Assembly (NCBI RefSeq): GCF_900169065.1
Contig: NZ_FXZB01000012.1
Coordinates: 62,001 to 126,000, forward strand
Origin: Brevibacterium aurantiacum
GTDB taxonomy: Bacteria > Actinomycetota > Actinomycetes > Actinomycetales > Brevibacteriaceae
Length of the DNA stretch: 64,000 bases
Reading direction: 5' to 3'
Both the position numbers and the translations under genes were made by a program. Position 1 is the stretch's first letter. Each line of letters opens with the position of its first letter. Positions 37,099 through 46,781 of this stretch are shown piece after piece. Under the pieces are notes generated by a model. That model was not told the DNA's origin. It searched no databases and saw nothing but the letters and a program-made list of their open reading frames with translations.

Positions 37099-38494
37099 GG
37101 AGCAGTTCACGTCACGTCGCGCCAGGCGAGAAGCCGAGCGGCTGGCTGCAGAACAGGCGTTCGAAGCACGAGAGACACCTGAGCAGCCGAGCGAACCGTC
37201 ACCGACCAATCGGGCCGAACTGCTGAACCCGCCGCCCGCACCCGCTCAGGCGCCGGAGCCGCGAACGACGACGCCCGAGCCAACGCCGACCGGATCGGAA
37301 GCGGAGCCTGCTGAGGTCACGGACCAGCCGCAGGAATCACAAGCTCCTGTCGACACCGAGGACCGCCTCGACCCGCAACGAGCCCCACTGCCTCATTTCG
37401 AATCACGCACCGCGCGAAAGAAGTACCTGCGCGACAACGGGCTGTCCCTGGAAGGCGACGTCTCCACCGGCGCGATTCCGGTCATCGCCGGGCCCGAGGA
37501 GACAGCAGAGGACGAGACCTCCCCAGAGGGTCCGGACAGCGCAGCTGTCACCGACAGCGATTCCGTTGATGCGGCAGGATTCGGCGGATCGGCTGATGAA
37601 GTCGCCGCACGAGACTTCGAAGCTCCCGTCACCGCCGATTCGGCCCCCCGTCCCACCGCTCTCGACGATGACCCACAGGACGCACTGTCCCAGCCGATTG
37701 AGCAACTGGACGTCGAAGAGCCAACGGCAACACCTATCGCAGGAACACCTGCCCCCGGAGCCACCTCGGCGCCGAAGCAGCACGAGGTTCCCGCTGCCGA
37801 AATCGCTTCAGCTGAGACAGCCGACTCCGCGACAGCGGCGCCCGAGCAGCCCGCACACGGGGACCGCGATGAGCGTGTCGACGCCGATGCGCTCACCGAT
37901 GAGACCGAGGAAGAGACCGGCGAGACGAGCCGTTCACGACGGATGCCCATCGTGAAGCCGCCGAGCAGCTCGGGAGTGCGAGTCGTCACGGCTGCCTCGG
38001 CCCAGATTCCTGCAGTCGACGACGCAGACACCAGTACCGATGCTCGCCCGGGATCCGGCGGGCCGAATACGAACCGTTCGGACTCGAATGAGGCACGGGA
38101 CTCGAACGAGACGAGGGACTCGAAAGTCGATTCCTCGGCTCCTGGCACGCCGGGCACCGGAAGCACCGCGAACGGATTCGCCCCTGTTCCCGAGGCACAG
38201 TCCGCGGAAGAGTCTTCGACCTCATCCGATGATGCCGCCCGCGCGCTGGCAGCCAATCCGGAAACACGTCCGATGGAGACCGTGCCAGAGGCCTGGGCAC
38301 TGCCCAACTCTGACTATGAGGACGAAGAGACCGAGAATCCTCCGGGAACGCGCATCCGCGCCAGCGAGGTCACCGGTCACGACGGTCGCATTCTTGTTGG
38401 CGAAGAACCATCCAAAGTACCCTATGTAGTGCTGGGTGTCGCTGCGCTCTTCGCAGTCGCACTCATCGTCATTGCACTGGTCATGTTGCTGTAA
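37091..38494 (+). CDS. Acidic disordered protein with a C-terminal membrane anchor
   Basis: A 467-residue protein without a recognised domain. The N-terminus is basic and helical ([16 protein letters not shown]), followed by about 400 residues rich in Pro, Ala, Glu, Asp, Ser and Thr. The last 25 residues form one hydrophobic helix ([20 protein letters not shown]), so most of it should face the cytoplasm. AGGAG lies 5 bases before the ATG at 37091. The frame's earlier ATG at 37013 lies inside nadD. Its place between nadD and rsfS is shared with other actinobacteria, but its function is unknown. Confidence 0.8.
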   Translation: MAEEQFTSRRARREAERLAAEQAFEARETPEQPSEPSPTNRAELLNPPPAPAQAPEPRTTTPEPTPTGSEAEPAEVTDQPQESQAPVDTEDRLDPQRAPLPHFESRTARKKYLRDNGLSLEGDVSTGAIPVIAGPEETAEDETSPEGPDSAAVTDSDSVDAAGFGGSADEVAARDFEAPVTADSAPRPTALDDDPQDALSQPIEQLDVEEPTATPIAGTPAPGATSAPKQHEVPAAEIASAETADSATAAPEQPAHGDRDERVDADALTDETEEETGETSRSRRMPIVKPPSSSGVRVVTAASAQIPAVDDADTSTDARPGSGGPNTNRSDSNEARDSNETRDSKVDSSAPGTPGTGSTANGFAPVPEAQSAEESSTSSDDAARALAANPETRPMETVPEAWALPNSDYEDEETENPPGTRIRASEVTGHDGRILVGEEPSKVPYVVLGVAALFAVALIVIALVMLL

Positions 38495-38511
38495 TCATCT
38501 GAAAGGCTCTT

Positions 38512-38901
38512 GTGAGCGAGATCGTTGAATCAACCCAAATGCTGAGGACCGCCGCACGTGCGGCGGACGACAAGCTCGGCACCGATCAGGTGGCTCTTGA
38601 TGTGAGTGCCACTCTCTACATCACTGACGCCTTCCTCATCATCTCAGCGGAGAACGATCGGCAGATCGGATCGATCGTCGACGCTGTCGAAGAAGCTGTG
38701 CAGACGACCTATGGTCGCACACCCCTGCGTCGTGAAGGCCGGGGGAGCGGTGATTGGGTGCTGCTCGACTTCGGCGACATCGTCGTCCATGTCTTCTCGC
38801 CCGAACAGCGCGAATACTACGCGCTCGAACGTCTATGGAAGGACTGCCCGGTCATTGATCTGGAGCTGCCGGAACATTCCGGCGCTGACGACGCTCGATG
38901 A
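38512..38901 (+). CDS. rsfS: Ribosome silencing factor
   Basis: A 129-residue RsfS/DUF143 protein that binds L14 and blocks subunit joining under poor nutrition. Conserved stretches are YITDAFLIISAENDRQ, GDWVLLDFGDIVVHVFSPEQREYYALERLW and the C-terminal DLELPE. The GTG has GAAAGG 5 bases upstream. Its stop overlaps the phosphatase gene by four bases. Confidence 0.95.
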   Translation: MSEIVESTQMLRTAARAADDKLGTDQVALDVSATLYITDAFLIISAENDRQIGSIVDAVEEAVQTTYGRTPLRREGRGSGDWVLLDFGDIVVHVFSPEQREYYALERLWKDCPVIDLELPEHSGADDAR

Positions 38902-39494
38902 CCAAGACCGTCATCTTCTGGCGCCACGGCCAGACGGACTACAACGTCGAACGCCGGTTCCAGGGGCAGTCCGACATCCCCCTCAACGACCTCGGCCGGA
39001 GACAGGCAGCGCAGGCAGCGAGCTACCTCAGCGAACTGGCACCTGAACTCATCGTCTCCTCAGACCTGTCACGAGCCGCTGACACGGCCGACGAACTGGC
39101 TTCCCGTCTGAACATCCAGGTGACCCGCGATGACCGTCTGCGGGAGACTGCCTTCGGCCAGTGGGAAGGCCACACTCGCGACGAACTCAGCACCACCTGG
39201 CCCGACGCACTCGAACAATGGCTCAGCGGAGCCGATATGAACCCTCCCGGCGGGGAATCACGATCCGAGTCAGGCCAGCGCGTCGCCTCGGCGATCACCG
39301 AGATCGTCAATGGAACTCAAGCACAGACGATCGTCATCGCCGCTCACGGCGCGGTCCTGCGGGCAGCTGCAGAACTGCTGCTCGGCATGGACGGGCCCGG
39401 TCGTCTGGCTGTCCTCGGCAACTGCGGACACGGGGAATTCGCGTTCACCGGAACCAACTGGATCCTGCGCAGCTGGGGCACTGTTCCTTCCTGA
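38898..39494 (+). CDS. Histidine phosphatase family protein
   Basis: A 198-residue phosphoglycerate mutase-like phosphatase. The catalytic RHGQTDYN begins at residue 10, with the QGQSDIPLN loop after it, E in TAFGQWEGH and the second histidine in IAAHGAVLRAA. The pattern is that of GpmB-like broad phosphatases; the substrate is not defined. It overlaps rsfS (ATGA), an arrangement common in actinobacteria. Confidence 0.9.
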   Translation: MTKTVIFWRHGQTDYNVERRFQGQSDIPLNDLGRRQAAQAASYLSELAPELIVSSDLSRAADTADELASRLNIQVTRDDRLRETAFGQWEGHTRDELSTTWPDALEQWLSGADMNPPGGESRSESGQRVASAITEIVNGTQAQTIVIAAHGAVLRAAAELLLGMDGPGRLAVLGNCGHGEFAFTGTNWILRSWGTVPS

Positions 39495-39512
39495 CACGCG
39501 CGCCCACCGGGC

Positions 39513-40643
39513 CTACTGTCGCAGTGCGTGCACCTGGCGGATCATTCCTATCAGCGCCTGAGCCGATGAGTTCCAGTCGAAAGACGTTGCCTGCTTCTGG
39601 CCCGCAGCAGAGAGTTCTGACCACAGCTTCGCATCGGTGAGGCGAGCGATCCCAGCCGCCACGTCACCGGCATCATCGGGGTCGAAGTATACGGCGGCGT
39701 CCCCGGCGATTTCGTGGAAGATCGCAATGTCCGAGATCGCCACCGGCACACCCTGGGCCATCGCCTCGATGACGGGGAGTCCGAATCCCTCTTCCTGAGA
39801 CGCCGTGACCAGAGCGGTCGCACCCTCGAGCAGCGCAGCGTATTCCTCATCGCTGACACCTCGGTGGAAGATCACCTTCGCCCGGTCAGGGATGAGAGCT
39901 CGCAGCGCGGCCTCGCGCCTTCCGTCGATGCGGCTGGCAATGTGCAGGGTCCACCCCGGCAGGTGCTGCAGCGAACCGATGAGGGTTTCGACGTTCTTAT
40001 ACGGCAGGAACGTACCCATGTAGACCAAAGACCGTGCATCGTGTCGGTTCACTGACCTGGATCCGGCAACAGCAACCTCGGCGGCATTGGAGACCACGGT
40101 CACCGGCTTCGACGACAGGCGGTGATCGGCGATGAGCCCCTTCGTCGTCTGGCTCACCGCTGCGATCGCGTCGGCGCGACCCAGCAGCAGTCGCTGCGGG
40201 GCAAAGCTGAGGTGGTAGGCCCGCCACAGCAGTCGCACAGCTGCCGGGAGATCTGCCGGGGGCAGGGGATGCGAATAGTAGATGAGGTCGTGGACGGTGA
40301 GAATGAGCCCGTAGCGGCGTCCCGTGGACCCCATGACCTGCATGGTGGAGAAGACGACGTCGGCGCCGAGGTCGTTGAGCTTCTTGGCGATGACGACCTC
40401 CTTTGCGGAGGTGGGGGAGTTGAGCTTGACCCACCGGCATTTCGGCAGAAGAGCGAGCTGATCTTCGTCACTGATGATCGCAGTAACCTCGATGTCAGTT
40501 CCGGCAACGGCGTTGAGCAGGGCCTCAAGCAGGCATGAACCATAACGGGAGATGCCGTCATGATGGGTTGTGCGGGTGAAGCGAGCATCGAAGAACACGC
40601 GGATCGTGTCGCTCGTCTGAGGGCGGCCTGTGCTTTTGCTCAT
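39513..40643 (-). CDS. Glycosyltransferase family 4 protein
   Basis: A 376-residue GT-B enzyme. DARFTRTTHHDGISRYG at the N-terminus fits the acceptor-side motif. LVYMGTFLPYKNVETLI begins the donor domain, and EEGFGLPVIEAMAQGVPV is the EX7E nucleotide-sugar motif of GT4. It most likely adds a hexose to a cell-surface glycan or lipid. The ATG at 40643 has CGGAG 5 bases upstream; the longer open frame overlaps the mrp promoter region. It diverges from the Mrp operon. Confidence 0.88.
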   Translation of the reverse strand: MSKSTGRPQTSDTIRVFFDARFTRTTHHDGISRYGSCLLEALLNAVAGTDIEVTAIISDEDQLALLPKCRWVKLNSPTSAKEVVIAKKLNDLGADVVFSTMQVMGSTGRRYGLILTVHDLIYYSHPLPPADLPAAVRLLWRAYHLSFAPQRLLLGRADAIAAVSQTTKGLIADHRLSSKPVTVVSNAAEVAVAGSRSVNRHDARSLVYMGTFLPYKNVETLIGSLQHLPGWTLHIASRIDGRREAALRALIPDRAKVIFHRGVSDEEYAALLEGATALVTASQEEGFGLPVIEAMAQGVPVAISDIAIFHEIAGDAAVYFDPDDAGDVAAGIARLTDAKLWSELSAAGQKQATSFDWNSSAQALIGMIRQVHALRQ

Positions 40644-40675
40644 GGAACTCCGAGTCGATAGTCTGATCATCTGTA

Positions 40676-40699
40676 AGTCTGCGTCTGCCAGAGTCTGCG
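40676..40699 (+). repeat. Direct repeat between glycosyltransferase and mrpA
   Basis: AGTCTGCG occurs at 40676-40683 and 40692-40699, 16 bases apart, in the divergent promoter region. It may be a regulator site; no promoter hexamers can be placed around it with confidence. Confidence 0.3.
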
Positions 40700-40767
40700 T
40701 TCTTTTTGTCGAAGGGTCAGTGAGTGAAGGAAGCATCACCTGCGTCCGGGGCCCTGAGGTCTCGACC

Positions 40768-43700
40768 ATGATCCTAACGGTTGTCGCTCTCGCCGCCCTC
40801 ATCATTGTCACACCCTTCATCACGCGTGTGCTGGGCCGGGCCAGTGGTTGGCTCCTGGCCGCGGCCTACCTGGGCATCGCAGGCCTGTTCACCCCCACCG
40901 CCGCCGAGGCGATGGCCGGGTCCACCCCGGAAGTGAGCTACCAGTGGATTCCCACCTTCGGTGTCGACCTGGCGCTGCGCGCCGACGGCATCGGCGTCAT
41001 CTTCACCTACATCGCGCTGATCATCGGGGCCGTCGTCTTCGTCTATTCGACCGGATACCTGGAACGTGGACGGAACACGAGCTTCTACTGGCTGATGGTG
41101 ATCTTCACCTTCTCGATGGTCATGCTCGTCCTCAGCAACGACCTTCTGGTGCTCTTCGTCTGCTGGGAGCTGACCTCCCTGGCCTCGTTCTTCCTCATCG
41201 CCAGGTCCGGCTCGCCCGGTCAAGCGCCGGCGCTGCGCACCATGTTCATCACCTTCATCGGCGGATTGTCCCTCCTGGTGGCCACCGGTGTGATCATCGC
41301 AGTGACCGGCACCACGAACGTTCACGAGGCACTGAGCTCGCCGGTCTGGTCAGCCCAATCGCCGGTGACGAGCTTGGTCGCAGTCCTCATCGCCGTTGCA
41401 GCGATGACCAAGTCGGCTCAGTTCCCGTTCCACTCGTGGCTGCCCGATGCGATGGCCGCTGCTACTCCGGTCTCCGCGTATCTGCACGCGGCCGCCGTGG
41501 TCAAGGCCGGCATCTTCCTGCTGTTGCGTTTCACCCCGGCATTCCATGCCACGCCGGCGTGGAACACTCTGCTCATCGTCGCCGGTCTGATCACTGCCTG
41601 CATCGGCGGGTGGTTCGCCCTCAATCAATACGACGTCAAGAAGCTGATGGCCTATTCCACGGTCTCTCAGCTGGGACTCATCACTGCGGTGATCGGCATC
41701 GGCTCCGAGGCAGCGATCGCCGCCGCGACGTTGCACGTCATCGCCCACGCCCTCTTCAAATCCGGTCTGTTCATGATGGTCGGCGTCGTCGATCACCTCG
41801 CCGGAACCCGCGAACTGACCCGAATTCCACAACTGATGCGCGCGGCACCGGCATCGTTCATCGTCATGATCGTCGGCTGTGCCTCCATGTCGGGCATACC
41901 GCCGCTGCTCGGGTTCGTGTCGAAGGAGGCACTGTTCACTGCCTTCGGCGATACTCCCGGTTCTGCCTGGACCGGGTGGGCGGCTCTGCTGGTGGCCGTC
42001 GGTGCCTCGGTGCTCACTTTCGCCTACTGCGCGAAGACCGTGTGGGGTGCGTTCATCGACGGCAAGCCTGTGGAGCGAGCGCGTCTGGGTCACGGTTCTC
42101 CGGTCATGCTTATTGCCGCCGCGGTGCCGATCCTCGCCTCGCTTCCGCTGAGTTTCGCACTGTTCGTCTTCGACAACCCCATCAGCCAGGCGGTCAGGGC
42201 TGCCCTGTACGAATCAACGGGTTCCGTACATCTGGCATTGTGGCACGGGGTGAACGTCGAACTCATCGCTTCACTGCTGATCATCGCGATCGGTGTGATC
42301 ATCATCCTCAATCGGTCCCGCGTGTTCGTCTTCTTCCACCGCGCCACCCTCGGCTTCGATGGAGCCGACGTCATCAACGGTCTCACCTGGGCCCTGCGCA
42401 GGGCCGGCCGAAGCCTCGGCGTCTTCGTCAAGCCGATGAATTCCGGTCCCTACCTGGCAATGTCGCTGGGCGGTCTCGCCGTGCTCGCCTTCACCGCGGT
42501 GCCGATCATCTATCCGGAGCTGCCTCCGCTGCAGGAAGGTCTGTGGCGTCCCATCGACATCGTTCTCCTTGTCCTTATCACCATCGCCGTCCTCGTCGTC
42601 TGCACCTCGCATTCGCGTCTGACCACGGTCGTGGCCCTCTCCGGAGTCGGCATTCTGGCGACCGTGCAGATTCTGGCACTCGGCGCCCCGGACGTCACCC
42701 TTACCCAGCTGTTGGTCGAGGCGATGACGATCATCGTCATCATGCTGGTGCTGCAGAAGCTCCCGCGTTCGTTCTGGAGATATCCCAAGCGTCTGCAGGC
42801 CACACGGGCGATCTTTGCGATCATCGTCGGCCTCGCAGCGACGGTACTGACTCTGGCTCTGAATGGACGCCGAGAACGGTCCGACCTCGGCCAGTTCTAT
42901 ATTGAGAACGCCCCCGACATCAGCGGCGGACACAACATCGTCAATACCATTCTCGTCGAGTTCCGTGCCCTGGACACACTCGGAGAGCTCACCGTCCTCG
43001 GCATGGCCGGGATCGCGATCGTTGCGGTGATGTCGACGGTCAAGGACAAGTTCATCGACCCGCCCGCCGAGAACATTCCCGAACCCCCGCGGCAGGCCTG
43101 GGTCTCCATCCGACCCCGCGGCACAACCGCCTATCGAGCCGTCCATGAGGCCTGGCCCAACGTGATACCGCCTAAGCTCGCGATCAAGATCCTCGGCCCC
43201 CTGCTGGCGATCACCTCACTCGTGATCTTCTGGCGCGGCCACAACGAACCCGGCGGAGGCTTCATCGCGGCGCTGGTCGGTTCAGCGGTCATCGGACTGC
43301 TGTACATGTCGACGGCCAAGGACCGAGCGATCGGTCCGCCGAAGGCGCCGCTGTACCTGATCGGGTTCGGTGTCGCCACTGCGGTGGCCACCGGTTTCAT
43401 CGGTCTCATCTTCGCCGGCTCGTTCCTCGAGCCGATGCACGGCTACTTCCTCGGGCAGCACTTCACAACATCGATGATCTTCGACCTCGGGGTATATCTG
43501 GCGGTGGTCGGACTGATCCTGCTGTCGTTCAACATCCTCGGCGTCTCGGACTCTGCGGCCACGCCCGCTGGCGACGATGTTCTCACCAATGGCATCATCC
43601 ATCGTGACGTGGAACTGACCCGCGAGCGTGCCGACGAACTGATATACGGAGAGCTGAGCGGACCGATGGACGCGATCAGAGGGGAACGTCCGACTCACGA

Positions 43701-43842
43701 ACGTCGATCAAGGGCCGGCAACCCCGATGCGAAGGTCAAGGCCTCGTCAACGCATATCCTGCACGGCGATGCGCCCATAGAGCGGTCGAGCGACACTCAA
43801 CCGGATCAGCCACCAACAGATGCACAGGAGGGTGCGAAATGA
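40768..43842 (+). CDS. mrpA: Mrp Na+/H+ antiporter subunit A fused with subunit B
   Basis: A 1024-residue membrane protein. Residues 1-about 560 are NuoL-like (MTKSAQFPFHSWLPDAMAA, LMAYSTVSQLGLI), the proton path shared with complex I. A middle part carries the DUF4040/MrpA C-terminal helices. The last roughly 200 residues are an MnhB domain (GHNEPGGGFIAALVGSA) and a charged tail. The A-B fusion explains the absence of a separate mrpB gene. The operon continues with C, D, E, F and G, all overlapping. It exports sodium in exchange for protons, serving salt and pH tolerance. Confidence 0.93.
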   Translation: MILTVVALAALIIVTPFITRVLGRASGWLLAAAYLGIAGLFTPTAAEAMAGSTPEVSYQWIPTFGVDLALRADGIGVIFTYIALIIGAVVFVYSTGYLERGRNTSFYWLMVIFTFSMVMLVLSNDLLVLFVCWELTSLASFFLIARSGSPGQAPALRTMFITFIGGLSLLVATGVIIAVTGTTNVHEALSSPVWSAQSPVTSLVAVLIAVAAMTKSAQFPFHSWLPDAMAAATPVSAYLHAAAVVKAGIFLLLRFTPAFHATPAWNTLLIVAGLITACIGGWFALNQYDVKKLMAYSTVSQLGLITAVIGIGSEAAIAAATLHVIAHALFKSGLFMMVGVVDHLAGTRELTRIPQLMRAAPASFIVMIVGCASMSGIPPLLGFVSKEALFTAFGDTPGSAWTGWAALLVAVGASVLTFAYCAKTVWGAFIDGKPVERARLGHGSPVMLIAAAVPILASLPLSFALFVFDNPISQAVRAALYESTGSVHLALWHGVNVELIASLLIIAIGVIIILNRSRVFVFFHRATLGFDGADVINGLTWALRRAGRSLGVFVKPMNSGPYLAMSLGGLAVLAFTAVPIIYPELPPLQEGLWRPIDIVLLVLITIAVLVVCTSHSRLTTVVALSGVGILATVQILALGAPDVTLTQLLVEAMTIIVIMLVLQKLPRSFWRYPKRLQATRAIFAIIVGLAATVLTLALNGRRERSDLGQFYIENAPDISGGHNIVNTILVEFRALDTLGELTVLGMAGIAIVAVMSTVKDKFIDPPAENIPEPPRQAWVSIRPRGTTAYRAVHEAWPNVIPPKLAIKILGPLLAITSLVIFWRGHNEPGGGFIAALVGSAVIGLLYMSTAKDRAIGPPKAPLYLIGFGVATAVATGFIGLIFAGSFLEPMHGYFLGQHFTTSMIFDLGVYLAVVGLILLSFNILGVSDSAATPAGDDVLTNGIIHRDVELTRERADELIYGELSGPMDAIRGERPTHERRSRAGNPDAKVKASSTHILHGDAPIERSSDTQPDQPPTDAQEGAK

Positions 43843-44171
43843 TCCTTGCCCTCACGATCGGTGTGCTCACCGCAGGCGGCGTGTATCTGATGATGCAGCG
43901 ATCCATGGTCCGAGGCGTCTTCGGACTGACACTCATCTCCCATGCTGCGAACTTCATCCTGCTCTCCGCAGGGGTCAGCGCCTGGCGCGTCGAGCCCTTG
44001 AGCAATCGTGGGGACCAGAGCGTGGCAGCCGACCCGTTGCCGCAGGCCTTCGTTCTCACCGCCATCGTCATCACCCTGGCGGTGACGATCTTCATGCTTG
44101 CACTCGCTGTTCTCGGCCACGACGATGATCAGAGACGGGCCCCTGAGACCGGGGAGGAGCGCGAATCATGA
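43839..44171 (+). CDS. mrpC: Mrp Na+/H+ antiporter subunit C
   Basis: A 110-residue NuoK-like subunit with three transmembrane helices. GVLTAGGVYLMMQRSMVRGVFGL and DPLPQAFVLTAIVITLAVTIF are MnhC signatures. It starts in a four-base overlap with mrpA and ends the same way with mrpD. It ends in a charged cytoplasmic tail. Confidence 0.95.
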   Translation: MILALTIGVLTAGGVYLMMQRSMVRGVFGLTLISHAANFILLSAGVSAWRVEPLSNRGDQSVAADPLPQAFVLTAIVITLAVTIFMLALAVLGHDDDQRRAPETGEERES

Positions 44172-45685
44172 ATCCGGCACTCCTCCTCCTGCTCATCGGC
44201 GTGCCATTGTTGGCATCAGCCCTGAGCGTGCTCATCACCTCACGCACCGTCGATCGCGTCCTGCTGCTGGCGGCTCCGAGCTTCGTCGGCATATTCGGCG
44301 TCGTGCTGCTCTTCGTCCACCAACATGAGCCGGTTCTTGCCCACTCTGTGGGCGGCTACGTCCCCGGGTTGGCGATCCCGTTCGTTTCCGATACATTCAC
44401 CGCTCTGATGCTGGTACTGACGTCCGCCACCGCTATCGCGAGCTGCATCTTCCTGATCACGACGGGTGAGGACCAGTACCGTTTCGTCCCTGCCCTGATC
44501 CTGATGATGCTCACCGGCGTCTACGGTGCACTGCTGACAGGGGACCTCTTCAACTTCTTCGTCTTCGTCGAGGTCATGGTGCTGCCGGCCTACGCACTCA
44601 TCGCGGTCACCGGAACCTGGCGCCGCCTCGGCGTGGGTCGCATGTATGTCATGGTCAACCTCCTGACCTCGACGATCCTGCTCATCGGTGTCGGCTTCGT
44701 CTACGGAGCCACGGGCACCGTGAACATCGCGGTCCTCGCCGAGATGGGGGCACCGACCGGGCAGGGGGCTCTGGCCATCGGCGTCGTCCTCTTCGCGCTG
44801 ATCATCAAAGCCGGGGGCGCACCCTTCCACGGTTGGCTGGTGCGCAGCTACCCGAACACCTCGGCCGGAATGATGTCGTTGTTCTCAGGTCTGCACTCGA
44901 AGGTCGCCCTCTACGCGATCTACCGGATCTACACCACCATGTACGGCGAGCCTGCTGCCTGGGTCAACGTCATCGTCATCATCGCTTTGGCCAGCATCAT
45001 CATCGGTTCGCTGTCCGGAATCGGGCAGAACAGGGTCCGCAATGTCCTCGCCTTCCAGATGACGAGCGGCGTCGGACATATTCTGCTTGGTGTTGTGCTT
45101 CTGACCTCGACGGCGTTGGGCGCAGGAGCCTTCTACATGGTCCACCACATGATCACGATGTCGGGCCTTCTGCTGATCATGGGAGCGGTCGAACAGACCT
45201 ACGGCAGCGGCTCGTTCAAAAAGCTGACCGGGCTGGCCGGCAGAGAGAGGTGGGCGACGATCCTGATGGTCCTCGGCCTGTTCTCACTTATCGGCCTCCC
45301 ACCGACCTCCGGACTCTGGGGAAAGGTCGGACTCATCACGGCCGCCACCGGCAGCGGAGATGCACTGGGCTGGTGGCTGGTCGCGGCGATCGTGATCGGA
45401 GCGGTCATCAGTCTGCTCACTCTCCAGCGCATGTGGCGCAACACCTTCTGGGGACCGCCGATGCAGACGTACCGCCCCGATTCGGCTGAGACCGGCCGCG
45501 CCCCGGCCGAGCCCATTCCGAACAGCGTCCGGATTCCCGCACGCCTGCTGGTCCCGGGTACGATCATGATCGGAGTGTCCGTGGCCATCTTCGTCTACCC
45601 CGAGCCGCTGTTCGAGATCACTGCCCGCGCCGCGGCTGGGCTGCTCGACCACAGCGCCTACATCGAGGCGGTGACGACGCCATGA
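44168..45685 (+). CDS. mrpD: Mrp Na+/H+ antiporter subunit D
   Basis: A 505-residue NuoN/NuoM-like proton-translocating subunit with about 14 helices. LTGDLFNFFVFVEVMVLPAYAL holds the conserved membrane glutamate, and KAGGAPFHGWLVRSYPNTSA holds the lysine/histidine proton path. It overlaps both neighbours by four bases. Confidence 0.95.
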   Translation: MNPALLLLLIGVPLLASALSVLITSRTVDRVLLLAAPSFVGIFGVVLLFVHQHEPVLAHSVGGYVPGLAIPFVSDTFTALMLVLTSATAIASCIFLITTGEDQYRFVPALILMMLTGVYGALLTGDLFNFFVFVEVMVLPAYALIAVTGTWRRLGVGRMYVMVNLLTSTILLIGVGFVYGATGTVNIAVLAEMGAPTGQGALAIGVVLFALIIKAGGAPFHGWLVRSYPNTSAGMMSLFSGLHSKVALYAIYRIYTTMYGEPAAWVNVIVIIALASIIIGSLSGIGQNRVRNVLAFQMTSGVGHILLGVVLLTSTALGAGAFYMVHHMITMSGLLLIMGAVEQTYGSGSFKKLTGLAGRERWATILMVLGLFSLIGLPPTSGLWGKVGLITAATGSGDALGWWLVAAIVIGAVISLLTLQRMWRNTFWGPPMQTYRPDSAETGRAPAEPIPNSVRIPARLLVPGTIMIGVSVAIFVYPEPLFEITARAAAGLLDHSAYIEAVTTP

Positions 45686-46080
45686 TGCGATTCGTCCACG
45701 GCATCGCCTATCTCGCCTACATCGGCTGGGCCATCGTGACCGGGTCGGCGACCATCGTCACCCGACTGTTCCGGCCCGGTCAGTACGCGCAGCCGATGAT
45801 CGTCGAGGTCCCGTTGAGGTGCGTCACCGACCTTGAGGTAACCATGTTCGCCTCGTCGATCACGATCACCCCCGGAACCTTGGTCACGGCCATTGCCGCA
45901 GGTACCTCCACACAGCCGCCGGTGCTCTTCGTCCATGCCCTGTTCGAAGATTCCGAGGAATCCGCATTGGAGGGCCTGTACGACATGGAGTCGCGTCTGC
46001 TCGCGATGACGCGAGGCCGGGCTCCAACGACTGCCGCAAGCACCGTCACCGAGGTCGAACACGAGGAAGGAAGCCCATGA
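45682..46080 (+). CDS. mrpE: Mrp Na+/H+ antiporter subunit E
   Basis: A 132-residue subunit, with one or two N-terminal helices and a soluble domain containing VEVPLRCVTDLEVTMFASSITITPGTL, the MnhE signature. It is required for assembly or sodium transport in studied Mrp systems. Confidence 0.92.
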   Translation: MMRFVHGIAYLAYIGWAIVTGSATIVTRLFRPGQYAQPMIVEVPLRCVTDLEVTMFASSITITPGTLVTAIAAGTSTQPPVLFVHALFEDSEESALEGLYDMESRLLAMTRGRAPTTAASTVTEVEHEEGSP

Positions 46081-46337
46081 CCATCGTCGTCAGCATCTGC
46101 ATCATCATCCTCGCCGCGGCTGTCATTGTGGGCCTGGTCCGCGTGCTGACCGCCAAGGACCTAGGTTCACGCGCGATCGTCAGCGATCTCATGTACTTCT
46201 CCGCCATCGGCATGCTCACCATGTTCGGAATTCTCGTCTCCTCCTCGATCATCCTCGACGCGATCTTCCTGTCGTCCATGGTCGGCATTCTTGCCACCAT
46301 CGCACTGTCGCGGATCCTCACGAGGGGGTTGCGTTGA
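46077..46337 (+). CDS. mrpF: Mrp Na+/H+ antiporter subunit F
   Basis: An 86-residue subunit with three helices. RVLTAKDLGSRAIVSDLMYFS matches the MnhF core, with the acidic residue in the second helix region. Four-base overlaps join it to mrpE and mrpG. Confidence 0.93.
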   Translation: MTIVVSICIIILAAAVIVGLVRVLTAKDLGSRAIVSDLMYFSAIGMLTMFGILVSSSIILDAIFLSSMVGILATIALSRILTRGLR

Positions 46338-46741
46338 TGAATGATGCTGTGGCAACCACTCTGGTCGGTATTCTCGGGATCACTGGCTCCCTGCTCATGC
46401 TGTTCTCCGCAATTGCGATGTTCCGGGTACGTGACGCTTTGTCCCGGATCAACGTGTTCTCACCGGCCACGGGCCTGGGGATGCCGTTGATCGTCGCGGC
46501 CGCCTACGTCTATGACCTTCATTCGGAGGGATTCAGCTGGGGCTCGCTGCTCATGGCCCTCATCGCCGTGCTGTGCCTGATCATCGTCTCGTCCGTGGCC
46601 AGCAACACGCTTTCGCGAGCCAGTGTGCTCTCCGGGCAGCCCGTCTACCGCAAGACAGCGCCGAATCGGTTGGCCCGCCCACCAGCAGGCATCGTTGACG
46701 ACGACCCCGACTATCCTGATCATCCGAGGGCTGGGGCCTGA
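46334..46741 (+). CDS. mrpG: Mrp Na+/H+ antiporter subunit G
   Basis: A 135-residue subunit with three helices and a charged C-terminal tail. AIAMFRVRDALSRINVFSPATGLGMPL is the PhaG/MnhG signature. It closes the operon. Only about 40 bases separate it from the convergent alkB gene. Confidence 0.93.
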   Translation: MMNDAVATTLVGILGITGSLLMLFSAIAMFRVRDALSRINVFSPATGLGMPLIVAAAYVYDLHSEGFSWGSLLMALIAVLCLIIVSSVASNTLSRASVLSGQPVYRKTAPNRLARPPAGIVDDDPDYPDHPRAGA

Positions 46742-46781
46742 TCTGGTGGGTCCTGGCAGTTGAGTTCGGGACCCCGACAGG

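Noticed and set aside
37180..38400. Possible frameshift or misassembly because of extreme Pro/Glu/Ser composition
   Set aside because: The frame is continuous, has a good ribosome site and ends in a proper transmembrane helix.
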